Of a stretch of 64,000 bases of DNA, positions 10,323-19,045 are shown piece by piece. Position numbers and translations under genes: made by a program. The stretch is from contig NZ_CP016540.2 of assembly GCF_001186155.3 (NCBI RefSeq), forward strand, positions 2,024,001 to 2,088,000, read 5' to 3'. Positions within the stretch are counted from its first letter, which is position 1, and every line of letters begins with the position of its first letter. This DNA comes from Planococcus versutus. GTDB lineage: Bacteria > Bacillota > Bacilli > Bacillales_A > Planococcaceae. Under the pieces are notes generated by a model. That model was not told the origin of the DNA, searched no databases, and saw only the letters and a program-made list of their open reading frames with translations.

Positions 10323-10353
10323 AAAACACCGTGAAAAATTTCACGGTGTTTTT
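10323..10353. terminator. Terminator between lexA and the convergent methyltransferase
   Basis: AAAACACCGTGAAA / TTTCACGGTGTTTT inverted repeat with a 2-base loop and T-runs on both strands. Confidence 0.9.
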
Positions 10354-10367
10354 ATTATGTAAATTTG

Positions 10368-11102
10368 TTATCCTTTTAAACAGCTAAACGCTAAAATAAC
10401 TGGAATTCGTTTTCTTCTTTCGTATCCTTCTTCGTCTTGAAAATGATGTCGACTTGGCATCCCCTCGCGTAACCCTGTTACATTAAAACCAGCCTGTGTT
10501 AAAGCGGTAAAGTAATTCTCAACGGTACGGTGATATTTGACCACTATTTTATCAATCCATGGCTCTTTGCGTTCGCCTTCTATAAAATAATCATCCACAA
10601 TCCAATTGCTTCTTTTTTCACCCGACTCTTTGCTTGCAAAAGAAGACGTGGTTAATGGATGTTGTATACTAAAGATAAATTTACCTCCATCTTTCAAACT
10701 CGCATGGACATCCCGAAACAATTGATCTACTTCTTTTAAGTAGTGAATGACTAAGCGAGAAGTGACAGTATCAACCGATTTTTTTGGAAAGTCAAATGAT
10801 TCAAGTTTTGACTGTGTAAGTTCTCCTGAAAAACCTGCTAAGTTTTGAATCGCTAAGTCAATCATTTGTCCAGACCCTTCAACTCCATGATAGTTACATG
10901 CACCGTTCGCTAATAGTTCTTTGCCAAAACTCGCATCTCCGCATCCTAAATCTAATATGCGTTGGTGTTGAAACGATCCAAGCAATTCATAAATTACTGG
11001 TTTTTCAATACTGTTATTCGGACTATCCACGCGATTTCTTCTTCTCAAATAGTTAGTTAAAAAATCCGTCTCTTCGTAAACAGCTGGACCTTTAAATTCC
11101 AT
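10368..11102 (-). CDS. Class I SAM-dependent methyltransferase
   Basis: A 244-residue Rossmann-fold methyltransferase. Motif I is ILDLGCGDASFGKELL (about residues 50-65), the acidic strand ends in HGVEGS, and FDFPKKSVDTVTSRLVIHYL is motif II/III. The C-terminal part contains a dimer or substrate region (EPWIDKIVVKYHRTVENY). The acceptor cannot be deduced; similar proteins are annotated as generic Methyltransf_11 enzymes. The start has AGGAGG at ideal spacing. It stands alone between two terminators and has no obvious partner gene. Confidence 0.85.
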   Translation of the reverse strand: MEFKGPAVYEETDFLTNYLRRRNRVDSPNNSIEKPVIYELLGSFQHQRILDLGCGDASFGKELLANGACNYHGVEGSGQMIDLAIQNLAGFSGELTQSKLESFDFPKKSVDTVTSRLVIHYLKEVDQLFRDVHASLKDGGKFIFSIQHPLTTSSFASKESGEKRSNWIVDDYFIEGERKEPWIDKIVVKYHRTVENYFTALTQAGFNVTGLREGMPSRHHFQDEEGYERRKRIPVILAFSCLKG

Positions 11103-11144
11103 TACAATTCCTCCTATTATTGACTTTCATCAAAATAATGCCGT

Positions 11145-11186
11145 AAAAAAAGATGCTGCTTCTGCAACACCTCTGTGCAGCTTATC
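11145..11186 (-). terminator. Probable terminator of the small gene at 11200-11394
   Basis: On the minus strand a GAT-bulge-GCTGC / GCAGC-ATC stem is followed by seven T. The long loop lowers confidence. Confidence 0.55.
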
Positions 11187-11199
11187 AAGAAGAAACCTT

Positions 11200-11394
11200 C
11201 TACAATTCGCTGACTTTTATATAATTAACTAAATTGATTGTGATGCGATAAATATTGCTTGTTTCATTATCGGAAACTTCGTAAGTACCATTTGATGGGA
11301 TTTGACTTAATGCCGATTCTTTATCCACAGCTTGAATGTGATGAACAAACGTATTTTCTTTATCAAAATTAAATTCTACTCGAAACATCTTCAT
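11200..11394 (-). CDS. Hypothetical protein, 64 residues
   Basis: Not recognised. It starts MKMFRVEFNFDKENTF and has a beta-alpha-beta-like pattern: a strand, a helix around AVDKESALSQI, then two strands (TYEVSD, NIYRITINLVNYI). It is soluble and small. AGGAGG stands 7 bases before the ATG and a hairpin follows the stop, so it is very likely a real gene with its own transcript. No function is suggested. Confidence 0.65.
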   Translation of the reverse strand: MKMFRVEFNFDKENTFVHHIQAVDKESALSQIPSNGTYEVSDNETSNIYRITINLVNYIKVSEL

Positions 11395-11461
11395 GAAATG
11401 GCCTCCTCTAATCTACTAAGGTTTTCTTTTCTTTCTGAATAAGTGTACCATAGTCCAAACG

Positions 11462-11917
11462 CTATTGCTGTTTAGACAATTCTTTTAGAACAATGACTTT
11501 TAGCGCTAATAGCTCATCTTCAGTTAACTCTTCTTCCAACTTATCGATCACGTCTTCTGTTGACATCGTGCCTTTTTCAACTTGAGACTTCATTTTGACT
11601 AACTTGGTAAATCCTACTTTTTTCACTAATGTATTAGCAGCATCTTCAGTTGTTTGGAAAGGCAAAGACTGTTGCGATTGTGATTTTTCTGGTGCTTGCT
11701 GCTGCTCTGAAATCTCTGCTTTTTCTATATATTGAATCATTTGCGGATCATTTTCTACATATTCCACTATTTTTTCCATCTGTCCACTATCTTTCAGTTT
11801 TTCAGTCGCTTCAAGTACGAAACGTTCTGCCGATAAATCAGGTCCAACAACATACACACCGATCCCAGCAAATGAAAAAAAGATCAAAAAGATGATGATG
11901 GTCATCAAAAAGCGCAT
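11462..11917 (-). CDS. Hypothetical membrane-anchored protein, 151 residues
   Basis: Not recognised. One N-terminal membrane segment (MRFLMTIIIFLIFFSFAG) is followed by a mainly helical outer domain: a part with FVLEATEKLKDSGQM, a Gln/Ser-rich linker near residue 75, and a C-terminal helical half with ELTEDELLALKVIVLKEL. The ATG at 11917 is chosen by GAGGGG at 9 bases; an earlier in-frame start at 11995 would add hydrophilic residues with no site. The C-terminal helices look like a small protein-binding module. The protein is probably exported and tethered to the membrane; its role is unknown. Confidence 0.7.
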   Translation of the reverse strand: MRFLMTIIIFLIFFSFAGIGVYVVGPDLSAERFVLEATEKLKDSGQMEKIVEYVENDPQMIQYIEKAEISEQQQAPEKSQSQQSLPFQTTEDAANTLVKKVGFTKLVKMKSQVEKGTMSTEDVIDKLEEELTEDELLALKVIVLKELSKQQ

Positions 11918-11982
11918 TGTCAACATCCCCTCTGCTTTTAGATTATTATAACAGCATATGAGAAAATGTGTATAAACTTTCC

Positions 11983-12026
11983 AAAAAAACCTCAAATCCC
12001 TTTTAAAAGGAGTTCGAGGTTTTTTT
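11983..12026. terminator. Bidirectional terminator
   Basis: AAAAAAACCTC / GAGGTTTTTTT outer stem with an inner TCCCTTTT-AAAAGGA stem. It lies just after the stop of the gene at 12029-12235 on the minus strand. Confidence 0.8.
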
Positions 12027-12028
12027 AA

Positions 12029-12235
12029 TTACGAATTTTCAATTAATCGTTGTTTCCGCTGCTCAGCAATCCACCAATCGATATGTTCTAAGTTAAATAT
12101 AATGACATCTTTATAGGCTTTGCGATGCGGAATTTTTCTTCTCAACATTAAATCAGTAATCTCTTCTACAGCCAGTGGATAATCTACTGACTCCAAATAA
12201 TTGACTAAATTCGGTAGTCCCTGAATTTTCCTCAA
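12029..12235 (-). CDS. Small conserved-looking protein, 68 residues (start uncertain)
   Basis: Not assigned to a named family. The protein reads RKIQGLPNLVNYLES at the start and ends with a Trp-rich FNLEHIDWWIAEQR. The middle (AVEEITDLMLRRKIPHRKAYKDVIIF) looks like a small excisionase- or MerR-like winged helix, so DNA binding is possible but unproven. The TTG at 12235 follows GGAGGGG by six bases. A TTG at 12253 follows AGGAGG by only three bases and is less likely. Confidence 0.65.
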   Translation of the reverse strand: MRKIQGLPNLVNYLESVDYPLAVEEITDLMLRRKIPHRKAYKDVIIFNLEHIDWWIAEQRKQRLIENS

Positions 12236-12382
12236 TTTAATCCCCTCCCACAAAATCCTCCTTTCGATCTTTCAAAAGGAAAATTCAGTATGAGTTACTA
12301 AATTTACAGGCTGCACTATACTATATCCTTTTTACATAGATAGTAAACCTGAAGTGAGAATTGATTTATCGTCAAACGAGAA

Positions 12383-12415
12383 AAAACCGCTAGAGCTTAA
12401 AGCTCTAACGGTTTT
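12383..12415 (-). terminator. Terminator of glnRA
   Basis: AAAACCG-C-TAGAGCTT / AAGCTCTA-A-CGGTTTT stem with a very small loop, flanked by A/T runs, five bases after the glnA stop. Confidence 0.9.
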
Positions 12416-12419
12416 CATC

Positions 12420-13754
12420 TTAATACATCTTCAAATATTGTTCACGTTCCCAAGGGTGTACGCTTGTGCGGAACATTTCCCATTCAATTTCTTTTGCTTC
12501 GACAAAGTTATTTAAAATATGTTTGCCTAATGCCTTAGTCATAACTTCATTTTTTTGTAGTTCTCGTAATGCGTCATAAAGCGAACTTGGAAGATCTTCG
12601 ATGCCAACTGCTTCACGTTCTTTTTGATTCATCATGTAGATATTGCGGTCTACTGCTTTTGGTGGCGCTAAATCTCTCTTGATGCCATCAAGACCTGCAC
12701 CTAATAATACAGCCATTGCTAAGTATGGATTAGCTGCAGGGTCAACTGAGCGTACTTCTACACGAGTAGATAATCCACGTGATGACGGGATACGTACTAA
12801 CGGACTTCGATTTTGTCCTGACCATGCAATATAGCAAGGCGCTTCATATCCTGGTACTAGACGTTTGTATGAGTTCACAAGTGGATTTGTAATTGCTGTA
12901 TATCCTTTAGCATGCTCGATAACTCCTGCGATAAATTGGTAAGCTGTTTTGCTTAGTTTCATATCGCCGTCTTCATCTAAGAACGTGTTGCGTTTTCCAT
13001 CAAACAAAGAAACGTTCATATGCATGCCTGATCCACTAACACCAAATAACGGTTTAGGCATGAATGTTGCGTGAAGACCGTGTTTACGTGCAATTGTTTT
13101 TACTACCAGTTTAAACGTTTGAATATCATCACACGCTTTGATTGCATCAGCGTATTTAAAGTCAATTTCATGTTGTCCTGGTGCTACTTCGTGGTGAGAA
13201 GCTTCGATTTCAAAGCCCATTTCTTCAAGCTCAAGAACAATATCACGTCGACAGTTCTCACCAAGGTCCATAGGCGCTAAGTCAAAATAGCCACCATGAT
13301 CATTTAACTCTAGAGACGGCTCGCCGCGTTCATCTAGTTTGAATAAGAAAAATTCTGGCTCTGGGCCAAGATTAAAGTGTGTAAATCCAAGCTCTTCCAT
13401 TTCTTTTAAAATGCGTTTTAAGTTGTTGCGCGGATCTCCAGCAAATGGCGTGCCATCTGGGTTATAAATATCACAGATTAAACGAGCAACTTTTCCTTTC
13501 CCAGTAATCCATGGGAAAACCACCCATGTGTCAAGGTCTGGAAATAAATACATATCGGATTCTTCGATACGTACAAATCCATCGATAGAAGATCCATCAA
13601 ACATCATCTTATTATCGAGTGCTTTGTCTAACTGAGATGTTGGTATTTCAACGTTTTTAATGACTCCCAGAATATCTGTAAATTGTAAACGAATAAAATT
13701 AACGTTTTCTTCTTTTACTAATCTGTGAATATCTTCTTTTGAATACTTGCTCAT
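12420..13754 (-). CDS. glnA: Glutamine synthetase, type I
   Basis: A 444-residue GSI-alpha glutamine synthetase of usual Bacillus length. The beta-Grasp N-terminus is followed by [16 protein letters not shown], the catalytic barrel with [17 protein letters not shown] and NRSPLVRIP, and a C-terminal helix ending in YLKMY. There is no Tyr adenylylation loop as in Proteobacteria, as expected for an enzyme controlled by feedback. It makes glutamine from glutamate, ammonia and ATP. It follows glnR by about 42 bases, so repressor and enzyme share one transcript with GlnR boxes upstream. Confidence 0.97.
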   Translation of the reverse strand: MSKYSKEDIHRLVKEENVNFIRLQFTDILGVIKNVEIPTSQLDKALDNKMMFDGSSIDGFVRIEESDMYLFPDLDTWVVFPWITGKGKVARLICDIYNPDGTPFAGDPRNNLKRILKEMEELGFTHFNLGPEPEFFLFKLDERGEPSLELNDHGGYFDLAPMDLGENCRRDIVLELEEMGFEIEASHHEVAPGQHEIDFKYADAIKACDDIQTFKLVVKTIARKHGLHATFMPKPLFGVSGSGMHMNVSLFDGKRNTFLDEDGDMKLSKTAYQFIAGVIEHAKGYTAITNPLVNSYKRLVPGYEAPCYIAWSGQNRSPLVRIPSSRGLSTRVEVRSVDPAANPYLAMAVLLGAGLDGIKRDLAPPKAVDRNIYMMNQKEREAVGIEDLPSSLYDALRELQKNEVMTKALGKHILNNFVEAKEIEWEMFRTSVHPWEREQYLKMY

Positions 13755-13796
13755 GTTCGCTTCACTCTCCTATGAATGTTGTATGTGAGCCCATTA

Positions 13797-14183
13797 TTAA
13801 TGAAAAAAACGGGATAAATCACTTTGCTTAAAGCCACCTAATTCGTACGGTCTTGCTTGATGTTTTAGTTGTTCTCGCAACAATATGCGCAACTCTTCAT
13901 CACTTATATGCTTAGGTTCTACTTTTACATTCTCATGTCGTAAGCCCAAGTCAAATATTTTTCTAATTCCTGCCATATTGAGTCCTTGATCTAAATAATC
14001 TTTAATTTCAAGAAGGATATCAACGTCATCCAACGAAAACATACGCTTGTTGCCTTCTGTACGAGCAGGATAAATTAACTCATGCTCCTCATAATAACGG
14101 ATTTGTCTCGCTGTCAATTCTGTAAGTTGCATAACGATACTGATTGGGAGAAGCGGCATTGTCCGTCGCACCCGGTTCGTCAT
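13797..14183 (-). CDS. glnR: MerR-family nitrogen regulator GlnR
   Basis: A 128-residue MerR-family repressor. The helix-turn-helix carries VMQLTELTARQIRYYEE, the wing has YPARTEGNKRMFSLDDVDIL, and a short C-terminal tail is typical of GlnR. When glutamine is plentiful, feedback-inhibited glutamine synthetase relieves GlnR autoinhibition and glnRA is repressed. The ATG at 14183 is chosen because AGGTGA precedes it. Two TGTNA-N7-TNACA sites lie at its promoter. Confidence 0.95.
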   Translation of the reverse strand: MTNRVRRTMPLLPISIVMQLTELTARQIRYYEEHELIYPARTEGNKRMFSLDDVDILLEIKDYLDQGLNMAGIRKIFDLGLRHENVKVEPKHISDEELRILLREQLKHQARPYELGGFKQSDLSRFFH

Positions 14184-14219
14184 AAGATTCACCTACTCTA
14201 ATTAATTATTACTTACAAA

Positions 14220-14248
14220 AGTATATAATATGTTAGGTTTCTTGTCAA
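14220..14248 (-). promoter_or_regulatory. glnRA promoter
   Basis: TTGACA (14243-14248), a 17-base spacer and TATACT (14220-14225) on the minus strand; a near-perfect sigma-A promoter. Confidence 0.85.
14231..14247. promoter_or_regulatory. GlnR box, imperfect
   Basis: TGTTAGGTTTCTTGTCA fits TGTNA-N7-TNACA with one mismatch and lies over the -35/spacer region of the glnRA promoter. Confidence 0.6.
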
Positions 14249-14253
14249 ACTGA

Positions 14254-14270
14254 TGTAAGTTTTCCTTACA
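14254..14270. promoter_or_regulatory. GlnR box
   Basis: TGTAAGTTTTCCTTACA is a perfect match to TGTNA-N7-TNACA, just upstream of the -35. Two operators at glnRA are also known in B. subtilis. Confidence 0.85.
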
Positions 14271-14302
14271 TCGATTTCATTATGTTTTTAGCTCGAAATC
14301 TG

Positions 14303-15536
14303 TCAAACTAATTTCAACTTGTTTAACTCATCAACTGAGTTAAGAACCGCAATTTTAACGTGCTCGTATGTAAGACCACCTTGAACAAAGGCTGTGTAAG
14401 GGGGACGAATCGGGCCGTCAGCTGTCAACTCAATACTCGACCCTTGAACAAATGTGCCTGCTGCCATGATGACATCGTCTTCATATCCAGGCATATACGC
14501 CGGTTCTGGCTTAAATTGCGCATTGACCGGAGAACTTGCTTGTATCGTTTGGCAAAAAGCAATCATTTGTTTAGCAGTTTGAAAAGATACCGACTGAATC
14601 AAATCTGTCCGTTTGTCACTCCAATGAGGTGTTGTTTCCATTCCGGCCTGTTCTTAATAAGGCTGAAGTAAAAATAGCTCCTTTTAAAGCTTGCGAGACA
14701 ATATGAGGCGCCATAAAAAAACCTTGATACATATCTGGCAGAGCATTGAGTGATGCACCTGCCTCCCCACCTATACCCGGTGAGGTCATTCGGTAACCAC
14801 ATTTTTCAACTAATGCTGTTCGTCCCGCAATATAGCCGCCGATCTTCGCTAAACCTCCACCTGGATTTTTAATTAAAGAACCCGCGATCAAATCTGCTCC
14901 GACTTCAATTGGTTCACGCGTTTCTACAAATTCTCCATAACAATTATCCACAAATACAATAGCTTCTGGTTTTATTCGGCGAATCGATACAATCATTTCT
15001 TCTATTTCTTCTATCGTAAAAGAAGGACGCGTATCGTATCCTCTAGATCGTTGAATGGCAATCATTTTTGTTTTTCCTGATATCGCTTTTTCAGCTGTTT
15101 GCCAATCGATTTTATTATCAAAAGTTAATTCGATATGCCGGTAACTGATGCCAAAGTCATTTAATGACCCAGTATCTTTTTCGCCACCCGAAACGATAGA
15201 ATCCAATGTATCATAAGGTTTGCCTGTTAAGTAAAGCAACTCGTCACCAGGCCGCAGTATGCCGAACAAGGAAATCGTGATGGCATGTGTTCCTGAAATG
15301 ATTTGAGGACGTACGAGTGCGGCTTCAGCTCTAAAGACATCTGCATATACGCGTTCAAGTGTATCTCGTCCATCATCGTCGTAGCCATAGCCAGTCGAAG
15401 GATTGAAATGATGATCACTTACGCGCTGGTTGTGAAAAGCAGCCAATACTTTTTTCTGATTTACATAAGCTGTGTCATCAGCTAATTGGAGCTGTTTTTC
15501 AATCGTTTTTTCTATTTTTTTAATGGTAGTTAACAT
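14303..15536 (-). pseudogene. ynbB: YnbB, methionine gamma-lyase/aluminium resistance family, frameshifted
   Basis: A PLP-dependent Cys/Met metabolism-type protein broken into two frames. The first part (to 14616) begins MLTTIKKIEK and has RPQIISGTHAI, the SRGYDTRP segment, VDNCYGEF and the PLP-lysine motif AGSLIKNPGG. The second part (14641 to 14303) continues METTPHWSDKRTDLIQ and ends with a normal C-terminus. Removing one base near 14645-14650 joins LLRT to AGMETTP and restores an intact protein of about 411 residues. The gene is next to glnR as in B. subtilis. No other damage is visible, so a sequencing error, a recent mutation or a programmed shift are all possible. Confidence 0.8.
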
Positions 15537-15644
15537 ATAATTCTCCATTCTTTCTAATTTCTCTTTCTATTATGGAGCATGACTTGAAATAGCGTCAAAT
15601 TCTGCTACAATTCATAGAGTTACATGTTGAGGAGGAAAAAGGCT

Positions 15645-16250
15645 ATGGCTTGGGAAGTACTAAGCGCCATTGGTACAATTGCTTTTGCGGTATCTGGCGC
15701 AATTATCGCCATGGAAGAAGAATACGATATTTTTGGCGTTTATCTTCTTGGCGTTGTCACAGCTTTTGGCGGCGGTGCGATCCGCAATCTATTGATTGGC
15801 GTACCTGTTTCTGCTTTATGGGAGCAAGAATTCATGTTTCAGCTGGCCTTTATTTCGATTACAATTGTTTTCTTATTTCCACATAATTTGCTTGGTCATT
15901 GGAATCGTTGGGGTCACTTTTTTGACGCCATTGGGTTGTCCGCATTTGCGGTTCAAGGTGCGATTTATGCAGTCGAACTAAACTTGCCTTTGTTCGCCGT
16001 TATTGTTGCAGCAGTATTGACAGGATCTGGTGGGGGCATTATACGAGACATGTTAGCTGGAAGAAAACCGCTCGTGTTAAAATCAGAAATTTATGCTGTA
16101 TGGGCCGCTTTAGCTGGCTTGTTTATCAGCTTTAATTGGGCTGAATCTGATTTGATGCTTTACTCGTTATTCGTGCTTATTACGATTTTGAGAATTTTGT
16201 CTTATACCTTTAAATGGCGATTGCCCGCTCGTAAAATTCAAGTATCCTAA
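15645..16250 (+). CDS. TRIC-type cation channel family membrane protein (UPF0126)
   Basis: A 201-residue membrane protein with about seven helices made of two related UPF0126 repeats. Each repeat has a glycine-rich kink: TAFGGGAIRNLLIG in the first and TGSGGGIIRDMLAG in the second. Bacterial members related to eukaryotic TRIC channels form trimers with a K+-conducting pore in each subunit. The ATG at 15645 follows AGGAGG; an ATG at 15624 lies before that site. It sits where other Bacilli have hflX, facing ynbB. Confidence 0.88.
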   Translation: MAWEVLSAIGTIAFAVSGAIIAMEEEYDIFGVYLLGVVTAFGGGAIRNLLIGVPVSALWEQEFMFQLAFISITIVFLFPHNLLGHWNRWGHFFDAIGLSAFAVQGAIYAVELNLPLFAVIVAAVLTGSGGGIIRDMLAGRKPLVLKSEIYAVWAALAGLFISFNWAESDLMLYSLFVLITILRILSYTFKWRLPARKIQVS

Positions 16251-16293
16251 AAAAACAGACCTACCGGCGTATATCACCGAGGTCTGTTTTTTT
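16250..16293. terminator. Bidirectional terminator
   Basis: AAAAAACAGACCT / AGGTCTGTTTTTTT stem between convergent TRIC and rhodanese genes. Confidence 0.9.
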
Positions 16294-16297
16294 ATAG

Positions 16298-16597
16298 TTA
16301 TGCGATCGTCTCACCATTCCAAGCAGTCATGCCACCCTCGATGTTGGTTGTGTTAATTTTATTTGACTCTAGAATACCGCAAGCCATTTCGCTACGGCGT
16401 CCTGCTCGACATACCACATGATATTCTTTTTGAGCATCAAATTCTCCGATGCGTTCTTCAACATCACCAAGAGGAACATGTTTTGCGCCTGGAATCATTC
16501 CGGCAGCCACTTCGTCCGCTTCACGAACATCGATAATGTTCAACTCTTCTCCAGCTTCCACACGTTTTTCCAATTCATCTGCTGTAATGATTTTCAT
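16298..16597 (-). CDS. Rhodanese-like domain protein
   Basis: A 99-residue single rhodanese domain. It has the LNIIDVREADEVAAGMIPGA strand-helix segment and the active-site loop VCRAGRRS with its catalytic cysteine, ending GGMTAWNGE. Such small proteins carry a persulfide sulfur for sulfur transfer; the acceptor is not known. The start has GGAGGGG upstream. It stands apart from hfq, separated by a repeat element, and is likely monocistronic. Confidence 0.88.
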   Translation of the reverse strand: MKIITADELEKRVEAGEELNIIDVREADEVAAGMIPGAKHVPLGDVEERIGEFDAQKEYHVVCRAGRRSEMACGILESNKINTTNIEGGMTAWNGETIA

Positions 16598-16661
16598 GAA
16601 TACCCCTCCTGAAAATAAATCTCATTTATACTAAAATGCTATACCCATACAAGATAACTGT

Positions 16662-16822
16662 CAACCTGAAAAGTGCAGGCTGCCGTGTAGATTCGACGGG
16701 CATAAGACGCACTGGCGAAGCGGCGTTCTTTGTCGCACAGCCCAGAGTGGCTTATGACCCTAGAATCTGACTGCCGGAGCTAGACAACCCGAAAAGTGCA
16801 GGCTGCCGTGTAGATTCGACGG
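16662..16822 (-). repeat. Interspersed hairpin repeat, locus 1
   Basis: A 38-base direct repeat (16662-16699 and 16785-16822, one mismatch) flanks a hairpin. Read on the minus strand, the element runs TCTAGCTCCGG...CATAAG...CTTATG...GCACTTTTC. Pairs visible are AGATTC/GAATCT, CATAAG/CTTATG and CTGG/CCAG. Its reverse complement aligns clearly with the third unit of the repeat at 23511-23723. No coding frame is present. The upstream copy looks like the 3' end of a second, truncated unit. Confidence 0.8.
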
Positions 16823-16832
16823 ACTCAACCCA

Positions 16833-16860
16833 TAAAAAAACGGACCATAAGTGCAGTCCG
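16833..16860 (-). terminator. Terminator of miaA-hfq
   Basis: CGGAC / GTCCG stem followed by seven T on the minus strand, ten bases after the hfq stop. Confidence 0.75.
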
Positions 16861-16869
16861 AAAATCTTC

Positions 16870-17094
16870 TTATTCTTCGTGTTCAATTGCTACAGGTTTT
16901 GACGGTGAAAAAGTTGAAATAGCATGTTTGTAAATTAATTGCTGTTTGCCATCTGTTTCAACCAACACTGTAAAATTATCATAAGATTTAATGGTTCCTT
17001 TTAATTGAAAGCCATTTAGTAAAAAGACCGTCACATAAATATTATTTTTTCGAAGCTGATTTAAATAAACATCTTGAATATTAACCGGTTTCAT
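16870..17094 (-). CDS. hfq: RNA chaperone Hfq
   Basis: A 74-residue Hfq. It has the N-terminal helix [13 protein letters not shown], the Sm1 motif with [18 protein letters not shown], and the Sm2 motif YKHAIS, then a short acidic tail. It forms a hexamer that binds A-rich and U-rich RNA. It lies 10 bases downstream of miaA, a gene pair kept in most Bacilli. The ribosome binding site AGGAGG lies in the gap. Confidence 0.97.
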   Translation of the reverse strand: MKPVNIQDVYLNQLRKNNIYVTVFLLNGFQLKGTIKSYDNFTVLVETDGKQQLIYKHAISTFSPSKPVAIEHEE

Positions 17095-17104
17095 ATAAAT
17101 CCTC

Positions 17105-18061
17105 CTATTTCTCTGTTGGCATTTGATTTTCCGCTAGTTTATCAATTCGACACGTTCGGTCATTTTCCTGCATAAATGCTATGATTTCCGATATACTTTT
17201 TTCAGAATTTGCCAATGCATCGATCCAAAAAATTGGAAGCTTGTTCTTAAAGTACGTAAACTGTCGTTTTGCAAATTTCCGTGAGTTTTGCTTTAGCTTT
17301 CCAACCGCGTCTTCAAAGCTTAAACGTCCATCCAAGTAGCTATAAATTTCTTTGTACCCAATCGCACGTACCGACTGAGCGTCGCGTATGCCACGCTTTC
17401 GCAAAGCCATTACTTCCGGAATCAGTCCTTGCTCTAGCATCAAGTCTACACGCTGGTTAATGCGTTCATATAGGACATCTCGGGGAATATCTAGCCCTAT
17501 AATTACTTCATTGTACAGCGGTGATTGAGACAAATTACGATTTTCTTTAGGTTGGTCGCTCATTAAGATTTCAACTGCACGCACGACACGACGTGTATTC
17601 TTCGGATGAATATCTGAAGTAGGATCTAGTGCCATTAATTTTTGATGCATATGTTCAGGTCCGAGTTGCTCAAGTTCTTTTTGCAGTTGTTCGCGTAATT
17701 CTTGATCTACTGGCTCTTCTGAAAAACGATAATCAAATAACACGGCTTGCACATATAAACCAGAACCCCCAACAATAATTGGTAATTTTCCTCGCAAATG
17801 AATATCAGCTATAGTATCTCGCACTAGTTTTTGATATTCCGCCACTGAAAAACTATCTTCTGGATCTTTAATATTTAAAAGATGGTGTGAAATTCCAGCC
17901 ATTTCTTCTGGCAAAATCTTCGCTGTCCCAATTGTCATATCTCGATAAACTTGCATCGAATCGCCATTAATGATTTCTCCATTTAATCGCTTTGCCAGCT
18001 CAAGACTTAACGCCGTCTTACCTGACGCTGTCGGTCCCACAATGGCTACTACATCAATCAT
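17105..18061 (-). CDS. miaA: tRNA dimethylallyltransferase
   Basis: A 318-residue enzyme. The P-loop is [13 protein letters not shown], with [17 protein letters not shown] (catalytic Asp and Thr region), [10 protein letters not shown] and the C-terminal RQFTYFKNK. It adds a dimethylallyl group to A37 of tRNAs that read UNN codons. The ATG at 18061 is chosen: the hydrolase stop overlaps it by eight bases, and starts further upstream add unrelated residues. The next modifying enzyme, MiaB, is only present in this window as a 3' relic near ricA. Confidence 0.95.
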   Translation of the reverse strand: MIDVVAIVGPTASGKTALSLELAKRLNGEIINGDSMQVYRDMTIGTAKILPEEMAGISHHLLNIKDPEDSFSVAEYQKLVRDTIADIHLRGKLPIIVGGSGLYVQAVLFDYRFSEEPVDQELREQLQKELEQLGPEHMHQKLMALDPTSDIHPKNTRRVVRAVEILMSDQPKENRNLSQSPLYNEVIIGLDIPRDVLYERINQRVDLMLEQGLIPEVMALRKRGIRDAQSVRAIGYKEIYSYLDGRLSFEDAVGKLKQNSRKFAKRQFTYFKNKLPIFWIDALANSEKSISEIIAFMQENDRTCRIDKLAENQMPTEK

Positions 18062-18974
18062 TTCCGCACATCCAGTCTCCGATAACTTTAAAGTGATCGT
18101 GACGATTGATTTCATTTAACAATTCGTGTCGTCCTTCTTCTACCAAATAGACTTTAACATTAGTGATTCCTGCATCGTTAAACGCTCTAGCTGAACTGAA
18201 TACACCTTTCCCGTTATCACCAACAGGATCCTGTGCTCCACTAATCAATAAAAGAGATAAGTCTTTACGAATCTTAGCAATCTCTGATGAATTGTTTATA
18301 ACAGCAAGTCCTGAAAATAAATCAATATAGAATTGGTTGGTCGACTCAAAACCACAGTACGGATCGGCTTCGTATTTTGCAACCATTTCTTTATCACGCG
18401 TTAGCCAAGCAGAAGCAGACCCTTCGTCAGCAAATGGTTTATTAAAGTTGCCAAACGTTAATTTGCCAAGCGCTTCGCTTGGCTCTTTTTTTCCGTAAAG
18501 TTTTGCTGATGCACGTGCAACTGCTTTTCCGACTTTACCGGTAAAGCCCGGGTCTCCGCCTGTACCAGATAAAACCACACGATGAATTTTTTCGCTATGT
18601 AACTGAATATAGCGGCGCGTCACAAACGAACCCATACTATGACCAAATAATACCAGTGGCCATGCACCTGTGGCTCGTTGCACTTCAGTAATAACTGTGT
18701 CGATGTCTTCGACTATGCGATGGAAGCCATCTTCGTCAGCAAAATAGCCTAAAATACCATTTCGTTGGGCTGTTTTTCCATGGCCACGTTGATCGTGTGC
18801 TGATACGATAAAGCCAATTGACACTAAGTATTTCGCAAATTCTTCGTAGCGTCCTATGTGCTCCGCCATTCCGTGAATTAGATGAACATGCCCAATCGGA
18901 CGTTCCGGCGTATAACATACGTAGTACAGTTCATGACCATCAGAAGCGCGCATATAGTCTTTTCTTACTTGCAT
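18054..18974 (-). CDS. Alpha/beta hydrolase, lysophospholipase-like
   Basis: A 306-residue hydrolase of the serine aminopeptidase S33/monoacylglycerol lipase group. Motifs are [27 protein letters not shown], the nucleophile elbow FGHSMGSF, the acid in GAQDPVG and the histidine in [10 protein letters not shown]. No signal peptide or membrane segment is seen, so it is probably cytoplasmic. It likely cleaves a fatty acyl ester. It overlaps miaA by eight bases, implying one transcript and translational coupling. The order hydrolase-miaA-hfq is unlike B. subtilis but is common sense for a shared operon, not proof of a shared role. Confidence 0.88.
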   Translation of the reverse strand: MQVRKDYMRASDGHELYYVCYTPERPIGHVHLIHGMAEHIGRYEEFAKYLVSIGFIVSAHDQRGHGKTAQRNGILGYFADEDGFHRIVEDIDTVITEVQRATGAWPLVLFGHSMGSFVTRRYIQLHSEKIHRVVLSGTGGDPGFTGKVGKAVARASAKLYGKKEPSEALGKLTFGNFNKPFADEGSASAWLTRDKEMVAKYEADPYCGFESTNQFYIDLFSGLAVINNSSEIAKIRKDLSLLLISGAQDPVGDNGKGVFSSARAFNDAGITNVKVYLVEEGRHELLNEINRHDHFKVIGDWMCGND

Positions 18975-19045
18975 TCTCTACACCCTTTCTTCTTGAATTG
19001 TACCTTTTACTCATCCCTTACCTATTATGAACAAACACTAGCATG

